NCBI GenBank assembly: GCA_963741985.1
Contig: CAVUKD010000002.1
Coordinates: 1-64,000, forward strand
Reading direction: 5' to 3'
Length of the DNA stretch: 64,000 nucleotides
Source of the DNA: Cryomorpha sp963741985
Lineage (GTDB): Bacteria; Bacteroidota; Bacteroidia; Flavobacteriales_D; Cryomorphaceae
The position numbers were made by a program, and so were the translations under genes. This document shows, one piece after another, positions 1 through 9,095 of the stretch. Under the pieces are notes generated by a model. It saw only the letters and a program-made list of their open reading frames with translations. It did not search any database and had not been told where the DNA came from. Positions within the stretch are counted from its first letter, which is position 1, and every line of letters begins with the position of its first letter.

Positions 1-1
1 A

Positions 2-1042
2 GTAAAACCCGTTTTTGACAAAAATGTCGAAGAGGTTGACGGCAGACTGGTACTGCGCGATAATTTTGAAGCATTGTTCCATAAATATCCCGGTATCCTA
101 ACTTTTGGTGAAGACGTTGGAAAAATAGGAGGTGTAAACCAGTCGATGGAAGGAATGCAGGAGAAATTTGGCGAAATTCGTGTAAGCGATACGGGTATCC
201 GCGAGGCGACTATTCTGGGCCAAGGAATCGGTATGGCAATGCGCGGACTGCGACCTATTGCAGAGATTCAATATCTCGATTATCTTTACTATGCACTTCA
301 AATCATAAGCGATGATTTAGCCACGGTGCAGTACCGCACCAAAGGCGGACAAAAGGCACCAATGATCATCCGCACACGCGGTCATCGTTTGGAAGGAATC
401 TGGCATTCAGGCTCCCCAATGGGAGCTATAATACACTCTATAAGAGGTGTTTACGTTTGTGTGCCGCGCGATATGGTTACGGCAGCAGGTTTTTACAATA
501 CGCTTCTCAAAAGCGACGATCCAGCCCTTGTAATAGAACCACTAAACGGATACCGCTCCAAGGAACTAAAACCAACGAATCTCGGAGAGTTTTGCATTCC
601 TTTAGGTGTTCCCGAAATCGTTCATGAAGGTACGGATTTGACAATTGTATCTTACGGAGCGACTTGCAATATGGCCGAAAAGGCCTGTGAAGAGCTGGCT
701 GACTTGGGCATCAACGCCGAACTTATTGACGTACGCACCCTCCTCCCCTTCGATTTGAATCAAATGATTGGCGAAAGCCTAAGCAAAACAAACAGATTGC
801 TTATTGTTGATGAAGACGTTCCCGGCGGTGCTTCGGCCTTTATTCTCGACCAAATATTGAACGAGCAAGGCGGATATTTCAATTTGGACAGCCGACCAGT
901 TACGCTCACTTCAAAACAACATCGTCCCGCTTATGGTACCGATGGCGATTATTTTTCCAAACCTTCGGTGGAAGATATTGTCGAAACGGCATACACGATG
1001 ATGCACGAAACTGATCCTGAATCTTTTCCGGGTATTTATTAA
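2..1042 (+). CDS. 2-oxoacid dehydrogenase E1, beta half (5' partial)
   Basis: The reading frame is open from the first bases of the window, so the gene starts upstream; a TTG at 74 is internal. The visible part is a complete E1-beta-like (transketolase pyrimidine-binding plus C-terminal) region: FGEDVGKIGG near its start, SDTGIREATILGQGIGMAMRG, EIQYLDYLYYALQ, then the C-terminal domain with VSYGATCNMAEKA, DVRTLLPFD and DEDVPGGASAF. It ends HRPAYGTDGDYFSKPSVED. The linker before the beta part and the close match to single-chain Bacteroidota E1 enzymes suggest a fused alpha-beta E1 that decarboxylates a 2-oxoacid (pyruvate or branched chain) with thiamine diphosphate and passes the acyl group to a lipoyl E2. 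Substrate cannot be told from this piece. No E2 or E3 gene is in the window. Confidence 0.88.
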   Translation, partial: VKPVFDKNVEEVDGRLVLRDNFEALFHKYPGILTFGEDVGKIGGVNQSMEGMQEKFGEIRVSDTGIREATILGQGIGMAMRGLRPIAEIQYLDYLYYALQIISDDLATVQYRTKGGQKAPMIIRTRGHRLEGIWHSGSPMGAIIHSIRGVYVCVPRDMVTAAGFYNTLLKSDDPALVIEPLNGYRSKELKPTNLGEFCIPLGVPEIVHEGTDLTIVSYGATCNMAEKACEELADLGINAELIDVRTLLPFDLNQMIGESLSKTNRLLIVDEDVPGGASAFILDQILNEQGGYFNLDSRPVTLTSKQHRPAYGTDGDYFSKPSVEDIVETAYTMMHETDPESFPGIY

Positions 1043-1204
1043 TCTGTTTTTCCATTTCGCGAAATATGTTTAGGAACTAACAATCCAAGGGGTGCGGTTT
1101 TTATTTGGAAAAAAAGAAGCACTGAATACCAATTCCTATTCTTTATTCTTTATTTTGGCTTCTCAAAGTGTAGATTTGACACGATTAAAAGCATAAACGA
1201 CTTT

Positions 1205-4153
1205 ATGGATTGGAAGAGAATGGTGTTGCCCACATTGCTAATTGTGGCCATGGGATTTTGTATGATACAAAGTATGGCTCAAGGCACAATTACCGGGATC
1301 GTTTCCGACAATACAACCGGCGAAACGCTTATAGGTGCTACCGTAATTCTCAAAGGTACTTCCACCGGTGCAACGACCGACTTGGACGGAAAATTTTCAA
1401 TAAAGGTAAACGAGGACCCACCACTCACACTCGTCATCAACTTTTTGGGCTATTCCCCGAAGGAAGTTACTGTCACTTCTTTTTCAGAAAAAGTAAAAAT
1501 CGATCTGTCTCAGGATAATGTGATGATCAATGAGGTGGAAGTAGTTGGGAGTCGGATCAGTGAAAAGGCCAAACAAGCTGCACTCACGGTAGAGTCAATG
1601 GACGTAATTGCCATAAAAGAAGCTCCAAGCGGCAATTTTTACGAAAGTCTAGGTAACTTGAAAGGAGTAGATGTTACCTCGGCCAGTATGGGTTTCAAAA
1701 TTATAAATACACGTGGTTTCAATTCTACATCGCCGGTAAGATCGCTTCAGCTCATAGATGGCGTGGACAATCAATCACCGGGGCTTAACTTCTCACTCGG
1801 AAATTTTCTTGGTGCATCCGATCTCGACGTGCAATCTGTGGATATTATTGCTGGTGCAAGCTCAGCGTATTACGGTCCAGGGGCTTTTAACGGGGTGATC
1901 GATATGCACACCAAAGATCCATTTTTATTTCCGGGTCTTACAGTGTCGCTGAAAGGTGGTGAGCGCAATATGTTTGAAGGTGCCGTTCGCTGGGCAGAGG
2001 TTATTAAAAACAAAGCTGGTGAAGATAAATTCGGGTATAAACTCAATCTTTTTTACCTGAGAGCCGACGACTGGAAAGCAAATAATTACAACCCGGTAGA
2101 TGGTTCTTTGGTAACAGCAGCCAATTATTCGGGCTACGACGCGGTAAACGTTTATGGCGATGAAGTGACCGAAGGAGGAAATAATTACGCCAAAGACCTT
2201 AACACACCCGGTCTTGGGAGAATCTATCGAAGTGGCTATCGCGAAGAAGACATAGCCGATTATGACACTAAGAATACCAAAGCGAATGTCGGTTTGTATT
2301 ATAAATTGAATAAAGATCTTATTTTGAATTATGGATTCAATTACGGAAACGGAACCACTATCTATCAGGGGGATAATCGGATCAGTCTTCGCAACATCCA
2401 ATTTTTTCAGAATAAAATTGAATTGAAAAAAGAGAATAAATTCTTCCTTCGTTTTTACAGCACCAATGAAAACGCCGGCGACTCCTACGATGCAGTTCTT
2501 ACCGCAAATATCATGTCAGATTTGTCAAAGCTACAGGCCAATTTTTACAAAGATTATGCGGCTTTTTACCGGCTTGGGAGAGACACATTGTACAGCCAGG
2601 GAATGCCCGATCAACAGGATTTTTCTGACACACGACCAGACATTAATGACTATTACGACGATCAGGGTAATCTCGATCTTGAAGCGTACGGTGCTGCCAA
2701 TGTCGCATGGAGGAGTGGAATAATTGATGCACAAAATGATTGGGCACAAAGCCATCCCGGTGCGATGAATGCGTATAATGCGGATGTAAGAAGACAAACT
2801 GAAAATTCTGCTGTGGACGAAGAACAACCTTATTACCGGCCGGGTACACAGCGTTTTGACAGCCTATTTCAAGATGTTACTTCTCGCCTTTTCACCAACA
2901 ATGGATCCCGGTTTTATGATAAATCGGCCTTATATCACGGGCAGGGTGAATATGTTTTTGATTTCGACTTTGGCAAAATAAGAGTAGGTGCCAACGGGCG
3001 ACTCTATGCACCCGATTCGCGCGGAACCATCTTCCGTGATTCGCTCACCTACGATCGTGAAGTTCGGATGAAGATTGATCCGCTCACTCAAGATACCACT
3101 TTCGTTGAAACAAAAGTAGATTCGAGCTATAGTAAAATAAAAAACTGGGAATTCGGTATATATGCGGGGTATGAGAAAAAATTAATCAACGAAACCCTTA
3201 CCCTGAATGCAACGCTCAGAATGGATAAAAACGAAAACTTCGATGCCGTATTTTCTCCGGCTCTGTCGCTTGTTTTTCAATTGAATGAGAACAATATTAT
3301 CCGTGGTGGAGTGTCATCGGCTGTGCGTAATCCAACACTTGCCGATCAATATTTATATTACGATGTAGGCCGCGCCACTTTGATAGGAAATCTGAATGGA
3401 TTTGACTCTTTGGTTACTATCGATTCTTTTAACGAAGCCCGAAACACAGGAGTCACTTTTGCATGGGATAAACTGGATTATTACAATGTCGATCCGATTC
3501 AACCTGAGAAAGTGCGGACTTTGGAGTTGGGATATCGCGGCACTGTTTCCAACAAAATATACATCGATGCGGCCTATTATTACAGCATATACACTGATTT
3601 TATTGGTTATAATATTGGTCTGGATATTCCATATACCCCTGATAACCCGCTGCCCAACAATTTCACTGCCTATCGTATAGCAGCAAATGCAAAAGGGAAT
3701 GTTACCACACAGGGTGCATCTATTGGATTAAATTATTATTTCTATAAAAAGTTTGCGTTAACCACTAACTACTCCTTCAATAAGCTTACAAGCGGAGCCG
3801 ACGACCCAATCATCCCGGCATTCAATACACCAAAGAATAAAGTAAATTTCGGTATTAATGCGAGAGATTTGAATACAGACTTTGGATTTTTTCGTTTGAA
3901 GAACTGGGGCTTTGGAGTCAATTACAAATGGGTGGAAGGTTTTCAGTATGAAGGAAGTCCGCAATTTACAGGATACGTCCCGAGCTATTATTTAATAGAT
4001 GCTGCGATCACCGCCAATTTCAAAAAAATCAATACAAGTGTCAAGGTTGGGGCTTCGAATGTTACTGATAATCGCATATATACCGTGTACGGAGGTCCTT
4101 ATATCGGAAGGCTTGCATACATTTCTTTGGTATATGAATGGTTGAATCGATAA
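1205..4153 (+). CDS. TonB-dependent outer membrane receptor
   Basis: A 982-residue outer membrane receptor. Residues 1-26 form a signal peptide ending SMAQG. They are followed by a CarboxypepD-regulatory-like beta-sandwich (about 27-110; GTITGIVSDNTTGETLIGAT), a plug domain (about 120-235; GFNSTSPVRSLQLIDGVDN, then SAYYGPGAFNGVIDM) and a long beta-barrel ending with an aromatic-rich strand (YISLVYEWLNR). The N-terminal extra domain is typical of Bacteroidota SusC-like and other TonB receptors, but no SusD lipoprotein follows, so it is not a classical Sus pair. It imports an unidentified ligand using TonB energy. The next gene, a secreted esterase, starts 42 bp downstream on the same strand and may be co-transcribed, which hints at uptake of an ester-derived product. 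Confidence 0.93.
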   Translation: MDWKRMVLPTLLIVAMGFCMIQSMAQGTITGIVSDNTTGETLIGATVILKGTSTGATTDLDGKFSIKVNEDPPLTLVINFLGYSPKEVTVTSFSEKVKIDLSQDNVMINEVEVVGSRISEKAKQAALTVESMDVIAIKEAPSGNFYESLGNLKGVDVTSASMGFKIINTRGFNSTSPVRSLQLIDGVDNQSPGLNFSLGNFLGASDLDVQSVDIIAGASSAYYGPGAFNGVIDMHTKDPFLFPGLTVSLKGGERNMFEGAVRWAEVIKNKAGEDKFGYKLNLFYLRADDWKANNYNPVDGSLVTAANYSGYDAVNVYGDEVTEGGNNYAKDLNTPGLGRIYRSGYREEDIADYDTKNTKANVGLYYKLNKDLILNYGFNYGNGTTIYQGDNRISLRNIQFFQNKIELKKENKFFLRFYSTNENAGDSYDAVLTANIMSDLSKLQANFYKDYAAFYRLGRDTLYSQGMPDQQDFSDTRPDINDYYDDQGNLDLEAYGAANVAWRSGIIDAQNDWAQSHPGAMNAYNADVRRQTENSAVDEEQPYYRPGTQRFDSLFQDVTSRLFTNNGSRFYDKSALYHGQGEYVFDFDFGKIRVGANGRLYAPDSRGTIFRDSLTYDREVRMKIDPLTQDTTFVETKVDSSYSKIKNWEFGIYAGYEKKLINETLTLNATLRMDKNENFDAVFSPALSLVFQLNENNIIRGGVSSAVRNPTLADQYLYYDVGRATLIGNLNGFDSLVTIDSFNEARNTGVTFAWDKLDYYNVDPIQPEKVRTLELGYRGTVSNKIYIDAAYYYSIYTDFIGYNIGLDIPYTPDNPLPNNFTAYRIAANAKGNVTTQGASIGLNYYFYKKFALTTNYSFNKLTSGADDPIIPAFNTPKNKVNFGINARDLNTDFGFFRLKNWGFGVNYKWVEGFQYEGSPQFTGYVPSYYLIDAAITANFKKINTSVKVGASNVTDNRIYTVYGGPYIGRLAYISLVYEWLNR

Positions 4154-4195
4154 ATATTCCGTATTTTTCACTCTCATTAATTTAAATCACTCTCT

Positions 4196-5929
4196 ATGAA
4201 AAACTATTTACAAACTACATGCGTAGCAATTGCCATTTTGGCTTTTAACTTCGCCAATGCTCAAACCCGCTACCTTGATCAGGTCTTTGATAGCAACCAA
4301 ATGCAAGCTGATGTGTCGATTGGTTTTAATGTTGATCCACTCCGCTCGAATTTTTCAGATTTAGGTGCATTTCTCGCCGACATGTCAACGCTTAATGATT
4401 TAATGGATAATGGTACAGCTATCCCACTAAACTACTTCCAAAGTAATACCAATCTCCCTGTAGATCAGCAAACTACAGCGAAATTATTTCCAATTACAAT
4501 GGATGTTTACACTCCACCAGCCAGCGATGAGAACACAAGCCGGCCGGTAATTATATATCTTCACACCGGAAATTTCTTGCCTCAGGTAATCAATGGAAGT
4601 CCGACAGGAAGTAAAAGGGACAGTGCGGTTGTAAATATGTGCAAGCAATGGGCGCGCAGTGGCTATGTAGTAGCCGCTTTGAACTATCGATTGGGTTGGA
4701 ATCCAATTTCTTCAGACCCGGATGTTCGACGAGGTACGCTTTTGCAAGCCGTATATCGAGCCCTTCACGATACACAAACGGCTGTACGGTTTATGCGCTC
4801 GACTATGGGAGCTGATAATCCTTACGGCATTGACCCAGAAAAAATTGCACTTTTTGGTCAGGGTTCCGGTGGATATGTAGCTCAGGCTTACGTAACGCTA
4901 AGCGATTATGATTCGGAGGTTGCTATCGATAAGTTTACCGGAGAAAATGGTATTCCTTATGTCGTAGAGCAAGTTGACGGAAATATTGATGGTGGTCCGG
5001 GTGCCACTCGCCTTCCCGATCCGCTGCAAGAGGCCGGAATCTCAAAAGAAGTTTCTGTTGCTGCAAACATTGGTGGCGCACTCGCTGATATTTCATGGTT
5101 GGAAGCCGGAGATGTCCCTATGATATCCATGCATTGTGTACGCGATCCCTTCGCACCTTTTGACGATGGAACCGTTGTAGTTCCTACCACAAACGAAGAT
5201 GTAGTCGATGTTTCCGGACCGAATGTGTTTATTCAAAAAGCGAATGCTTTAGGAAACAACAGCGCATTTACAAGCATACCCGATGGGAATGACCCCTACA
5301 CCGATCGCGCCCGTTCACTTTATGGACAAACGTTCGACTATATACTCGCGTCACAACCTACCATTACAATTAACCCATCTCCGGAAGGTTTATACCCATT
5401 TGTGTTGCCTATTAATACACTGGATGGAAATCGATTTACCAACCAAGGAAGTCCTTGGGACTGGTGGGATTTTGCCACATTGCAACAAGTAGTAGCAGCC
5501 ACAAATGCTGCCACGGGTGGTACCTATGATGCAGCTATAATCAATGCACAAAATGAAGCCGGGAATCCCGGACAAGGAGCCGCAAAAGGACTCGCATATA
5601 TTGACACCATTCAGGGATATATTAATCCACGATTGATGTGTGCAATGGCACTTCCTGAAGCACCATGTACTACAGGCATCACGGAAACGTCTGCAGACAA
5701 TGGAACATCCATCTATCCAAATCCTGCAAAATCAGCGATCACCGTTCGTAACGACGAAAATGTAATTGGAATTGTTCGACTTTTCGACATCACCGGACGC
5801 GTAGTATTTGAAAGAAATGTGAATGCACATCTTTTCCATATGGATCGTGGCGACCTCAACAGCGGCGTTTACCTGATGGAAATCAATTTTGATAATTCGA
5901 AAATTACCAAGAAAATAATGTTCAACTAA
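4196..5929 (+). CDS. Secreted alpha/beta-hydrolase (carboxylesterase/lipase) with T9SS sorting domain
   Basis: A 577-residue secreted hydrolase. It has a signal peptide (about 1-22, ending FANAQ), then an alpha/beta-hydrolase core with the oxyanion-side motif RPVIIYLHTGNF near 120 and a nucleophile elbow G-Q-G-S-G-G in which the catalytic serine is residue 224. The last about 75 residues form a type A T9SS C-terminal domain (SIYPNPAKSAITV, LFDITGRVVFE, LNSGVYLMEI, ITKKIMFN), so the protein should be exported across the outer membrane and anchored or released. The region between core and tail has no recognised domain. The substrate is unknown; pairing with the TonB receptor upstream suggests an extracellular ester. 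A strong terminator follows the stop codon. Confidence 0.87.
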   Translation: MKNYLQTTCVAIAILAFNFANAQTRYLDQVFDSNQMQADVSIGFNVDPLRSNFSDLGAFLADMSTLNDLMDNGTAIPLNYFQSNTNLPVDQQTTAKLFPITMDVYTPPASDENTSRPVIIYLHTGNFLPQVINGSPTGSKRDSAVVNMCKQWARSGYVVAALNYRLGWNPISSDPDVRRGTLLQAVYRALHDTQTAVRFMRSTMGADNPYGIDPEKIALFGQGSGGYVAQAYVTLSDYDSEVAIDKFTGENGIPYVVEQVDGNIDGGPGATRLPDPLQEAGISKEVSVAANIGGALADISWLEAGDVPMISMHCVRDPFAPFDDGTVVVPTTNEDVVDVSGPNVFIQKANALGNNSAFTSIPDGNDPYTDRARSLYGQTFDYILASQPTITINPSPEGLYPFVLPINTLDGNRFTNQGSPWDWWDFATLQQVVAATNAATGGTYDAAIINAQNEAGNPGQGAAKGLAYIDTIQGYINPRLMCAMALPEAPCTTGITETSADNGTSIYPNPAKSAITVRNDENVIGIVRLFDITGRVVFERNVNAHLFHMDRGDLNSGVYLMEINFDNSKITKKIMFN

Positions 5930-5951
5930 GCATATTTTCATCTTAATATTT

Positions 5952-5984
5952 AACCCCCGATCTTTATTGATCGGGGGTTTTTTC
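5952..5984 (+). terminator. Rho-independent terminator after the esterase gene
   Basis: A perfect 11-bp stem (AACCCCCGATC / GATCGGGGGTT) with a 6-nt loop is followed by a run of six T. It ends the TonB-receptor/esterase transcription unit. Confidence 0.9.
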
Positions 5985-6275
5985 GTTTGACCTACTCAAC
6001 GATCGAAATACACATCCAATAAAATAAATCACTTAATCGTCCTCCCCCTTTATCCCCCTCCAACTAACATTTTCCATCTTGTCAAAATCACGACACGAGG
6101 GGGAGGCATCTCGGTTCTTTTGATGATCTGAGCTCAGACAAAGGATGGTTCAAACAAGATCGAATCTCCCTTGACAAATGGATTCCTCTACCCCTTTTTC
6201 GCTTAATCTTGGCGCACTTTGCGGTTAAAGAAAAAACATCCGATTAATACGAAGTCAAAATAAAAACCAATCAAA
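5985..6275. other. Intergenic region with a dispersed CTTTGCGGTTAAA repeat copy
   Basis: No gene is visible here. Around 6209-6236 lies a copy of an element with the core CTTTGCGGTTAAAG. The same core occurs at 53265-53318, and related, more degraded CTTTGCG-rich segments lie at 31776-31810 and 48998-49034. The rest is low-information AT/C-rich sequence. Confidence 0.5.
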
Positions 6276-6333
6276 AAAAACCTCGAAAATCCCGAGAAAT
6301 CGGGAAAAAACCAAAATGAGGTTTTTACATTTG
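6276..6333 (+). promoter_or_regulatory. Nested dyad and TACATTTG -7 element before murQ
   Basis: An outer inverted repeat (AAAAACCTC at 6276-6284 with GAGGTTTTT at 6318-6326) encloses a perfect inner dyad (TCCCGA-GAAA-TCGGGA, 6290-6305). The right outer arm runs straight into a Bacteroidota -7 element TACATTTG (6326-6333). The structure could be an operator, or a transcriptional hairpin left from upstream read-through. The -7 element ends only 4 bp before the GTG start of murQ, so the mRNA would be nearly or fully leaderless. Confidence 0.5.
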
Positions 6334-6337
6334 CACC

Positions 6338-7141
6338 GTGGAAAGAAGCACCGAAAAAGAATCGCTCTATAATAACTTAGAGCATAAGTCAGTCGAAGAA
6401 ATCCTGACAGATATTAATCGAGAAGACGCGAAAGTGGCTGTGGCTGTGAAGCGTTGTATTCCGGTTATCGCAAATTTGGTTAATGCTGCGCTTCCGCGAA
6501 TGGAAGGTGGTGGACGACTCTTTTACATCGGTGCAGGGACGAGTGGCCGACTCGGCATAGTCGATGCCAGCGAAATCCCTCCTACTTTTGGAGCCGCTCA
6601 TGGATTGGTGATTGGAATGATGGCCGGTGGCGATGCAGCTATCCGTAAAGCGGTAGAATTTGCGGAAGACAGTGAAGATCAGGGATGGCAAGATTTGCAA
6701 AAGCACGCGATTGGCAAAAACGATACCCTTATTGGAATAGCTGCTTCGGGAACCACTCCATACGTAATTGGTGCTCTCAAAGAAGCGCGGAAAAACGGTG
6801 TGCTGACGGGATGTATTACCTGCAACCCCGGCTCGCCGATTGGAATAGCGGCTGAGATTCCCATCGAAGTTTCTGTCGGACCGGAATATGTTACCGGTAG
6901 CACGCGCATGAAATCGGGAACTGCGCAAAAACTGGTGCTCAATATGATATCTACCTCTCTGATGATAAAACTCGGGAGGGTAAAAGGCAATAGAATGGTA
7001 GATATGCAGTTGAGTAATAACAAACTTGTAGATCGCGGTACGCTGATGGTGATGGACGTATTGAAAATTGGTTATGATCAAGCAAACGCGCTGCTTTTAA
7101 AGCATGGGAGCGTGCGAAATGCGATTGAGAAAGGGAGGTAG
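6338..7141 (+). CDS. murQ: N-acetylmuramic acid 6-phosphate etherase
   Basis: A 267-residue SIS-fold enzyme. It cleaves the lactyl ether of N-acetylmuramate 6-phosphate, giving N-acetylglucosamine 6-phosphate and D-lactate, in peptidoglycan recycling in the cytoplasm. The sugar-phosphate-binding segment FYIGAGTSGRLGIVDASEIPP (residues 62-82) contains the catalytic-type Glu79 of the ASE motif. VGPEYVTGSTRMKSGTAQK and NRMVDMQLSNNKLVDRGT are near-invariant family segments. Length matches the family. The start is GTG at 6338; the next residues line up with the usual N-terminus of Bacteroidota MurQ, so an alternative later start is unlikely. No MurR-type regulator, PTS gene or kinase is adjacent. 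Confidence 0.95.
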   Translation: MERSTEKESLYNNLEHKSVEEILTDINREDAKVAVAVKRCIPVIANLVNAALPRMEGGGRLFYIGAGTSGRLGIVDASEIPPTFGAAHGLVIGMMAGGDAAIRKAVEFAEDSEDQGWQDLQKHAIGKNDTLIGIAASGTTPYVIGALKEARKNGVLTGCITCNPGSPIGIAAEIPIEVSVGPEYVTGSTRMKSGTAQKLVLNMISTSLMIKLGRVKGNRMVDMQLSNNKLVDRGTLMVMDVLKIGYDQANALLLKHGSVRNAIEKGR

Positions 7142-7323
7142 GTCGCGAGTCGCGAGTCACGGGTCGCGAGAGGATCTCCGGAGTAGAGAGCTGTCATTAT
7201 TAAAAGGCAATTTGCAAAAAGCATTCGGCAAAGGTCAATACCAAATGGAAATGGCTGTCTGTAATAAGCATTTGAACATTTTACATTCTAAATTGTACAT
7301 TATACATTCTACATTAAAAATAA
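7142..7323. other. Intergenic region with short direct repeats
   Basis: Two simple repeat patterns are visible: GTCGCGAG-type octamers in tandem just after murQ (7142-7170), and several TACATT(C/A)TA units between about 7279 and 7315. No gene or clear promoter was recognised. Confidence 0.4.
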
Positions 7324-7905
7324 ATGCATACCATAGAACCACATTATAACTGGCGCCATCTATACACCGCTGAAGAAGATGTACGGTCACCTTTTTACGG
7401 AAGGGAATACAGCGAATTTGAATTTACCCATGCTATATATGATCATCTGATCCATCCGCAATGGGATGATTTTGGGTCGTCTTCGCTTTTTATGAAAATA
7501 CTCTACGCCGACTATCTTCAGGGATATGCGATCATTGAACTATTTGGCGAGTGGAATGACTGCCTGCACAATGATATCATGTTTCTCAAGCGCGATATCG
7601 CCGATCACTTGATGGGCGAAGGCATCCATAAGTTTATCCTTATCGGGGAAAATGTATTGAACTTCCACTACTCCGACGATTCGTATTATGAAGAATGGTT
7701 TGACGATGTAACCGAAACCGATGGCTGGATAGCGGTGCTTAACTTTCGGGATCATGTACTGCGCGAATTTTCGGCGGTGAATGCCGACAGCTATTTCCTC
7801 TTTGACGGACGGCTGAATGAAATTGCATGGCGCGCCCTTAATCCAAAAGGCTTGTTTAAGAAAGTGAATACTTTGGTGGAACGACGTTTTTTAAATTTGC
7901 ATTAA
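7324..7905 (+). CDS. Conserved hypothetical protein
   Basis: A 193-residue soluble, acidic and aromatic-rich protein (for example YNWRHLYTAEEDVRSPFYGR and YSDDSYYEEWFDDVTETDGW). It has no signal peptide, no membrane segment and no catalytic motif I recognise. It looks like an uncharacterised Bacteroidota family. The base composition and reading frame are normal, and the ATG start follows an AT-rich stretch. It may be transcribed with murQ 180 bp upstream, but the intervening repeats argue against a tight operon. The function is unknown. Confidence 0.75.
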   Translation: MHTIEPHYNWRHLYTAEEDVRSPFYGREYSEFEFTHAIYDHLIHPQWDDFGSSSLFMKILYADYLQGYAIIELFGEWNDCLHNDIMFLKRDIADHLMGEGIHKFILIGENVLNFHYSDDSYYEEWFDDVTETDGWIAVLNFRDHVLREFSAVNADSYFLFDGRLNEIAWRALNPKGLFKKVNTLVERRFLNLH

Positions 7906-8054
7906 GCAAGCCAAGGAATTGCCAATATAGCGCTATTGGGACCGCACGAAAATGAGCAATTGGCAAGAAAAACAAAAAGCAGGTTTGTTGATCAGATTTG
8001 AAATGCCTCCGATCACCGGATGGAATAATGAGCAAAAAAGCGCTCTTTCAACAA

Positions 8055-9026
8055 TCAGTCTTTATCATCCTTATCCTTCCCTGATTTCTCCTCCTCTCCT
8101 TCTCCTTTTTCGAGTACTACTTCCTTTTGTCTAACTTCCATAGCGTGGGCAGCAGGTTCAACACCAAGTCCGAATCGCTTGGCATAGACGTACGTAAATT
8201 CTGCTCCAAAGAATAGCGCCAGACAGGAATACGAAACCCATAATAGTATGAGAATAATTGATCCGGCCGCTCCGTAAGTTGATCCAGGATTGGCTTTACC
8301 GAAATAAATACCCAGCAAAAATTTACCCAGGGTGAAAAGCAGTGCTGTGATCAAGGCACCAATCCAAACCGTTTTCCAACTGATCTTGGCATCTGGTAAA
8401 TAGCGATACATCAATGCAAAAAGCACGGTAATAATTCCCAGCGACAACAGCGCATTGAGGATAAATGCAATATAAACCATCGCTTCTGGTAAAATAGATT
8501 CAATGTATCCGGAGAGGAAAGACATGACCGCAGTGACCATAAAACTGATCAGCAATAAAAACCCTATAATGAGCACAAAAGCGAAACTCAAAAGGCGGTC
8601 TTTCAAAAATTTCTTGACATTGGAATCCGGATTGGGCTTAATATGCCAAATCTGATTGAGTGAAATTTGCAAGTGAAAAAAAACTCCTGTAGCTCCAAAA
8701 ATTAATGTCGCAATACCGATAATGGTAGAAATAATACTTTTATTTCCACCCTGAGTTCCTTCGATTATTCCCTTAATGGCCTCGGCAGCTTTCGGCCCAA
8801 GCACAGAAGAAATTTCACCGGTTAGGCGGCCAGTCACGATATCATTTCCCCATATGGCGCCAACGCTATTTATAACAATAACCAATAAACCCGGTAAAGA
8901 TAAAATAGCGTAATAAGCCACCACAGCACTAAGTCGCCAAGGGTTATTATCGTTCCAAGCTACTGCCGTTTCTTTCAGGAGAGAAGGTAACTGACGAAAG
9001 GAAAATTTTTTATTTTTTTCACTCAT
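8055..9026 (-). CDS. YihY/BrkB-family inner membrane protein
   Basis: A 323-residue polytopic membrane protein of the YihY/virulence factor BrkB family. The family hallmarks are a cytoplasmic N-terminus, a first membrane segment in AYYAILSLPGLLVIVIN, the segment FGATGVFFHLQISLNQIW, and a final segment near GSIILILLWVSYSCLALFFG followed by EFTYVYAKR. About six transmembrane helices are expected. A highly charged tail (residues about 300-323, rich in E, K and D) ends the protein. Older annotation as ribonuclease BN is not supported for this family. Its transport or structural role is not established. Confidence 0.88.
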   Translation of the reverse strand: MSEKNKKFSFRQLPSLLKETAVAWNDNNPWRLSAVVAYYAILSLPGLLVIVINSVGAIWGNDIVTGRLTGEISSVLGPKAAEAIKGIIEGTQGGNKSIISTIIGIATLIFGATGVFFHLQISLNQIWHIKPNPDSNVKKFLKDRLLSFAFVLIIGFLLLISFMVTAVMSFLSGYIESILPEAMVYIAFILNALLSLGIITVLFALMYRYLPDAKISWKTVWIGALITALLFTLGKFLLGIYFGKANPGSTYGAAGSIILILLWVSYSCLALFFGAEFTYVYAKRFGLGVEPAAHAMEVRQKEVVLEKGEGEEEKSGKDKDDKD

Positions 9027-9095
9027 TTAGCATTGGTTCTTTTAATGGTTTTCGGATTCACTAACAAAAAAAAGAGCGAATTGTGCGTAAGGATT

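Noticed and set aside
7952..8134. A 60-codon plus-strand frame after the conserved hypothetical gene
   Set aside because: It overlaps the 3' end of the YihY-family gene, ends in a low-complexity leucine/proline stretch and has no support.
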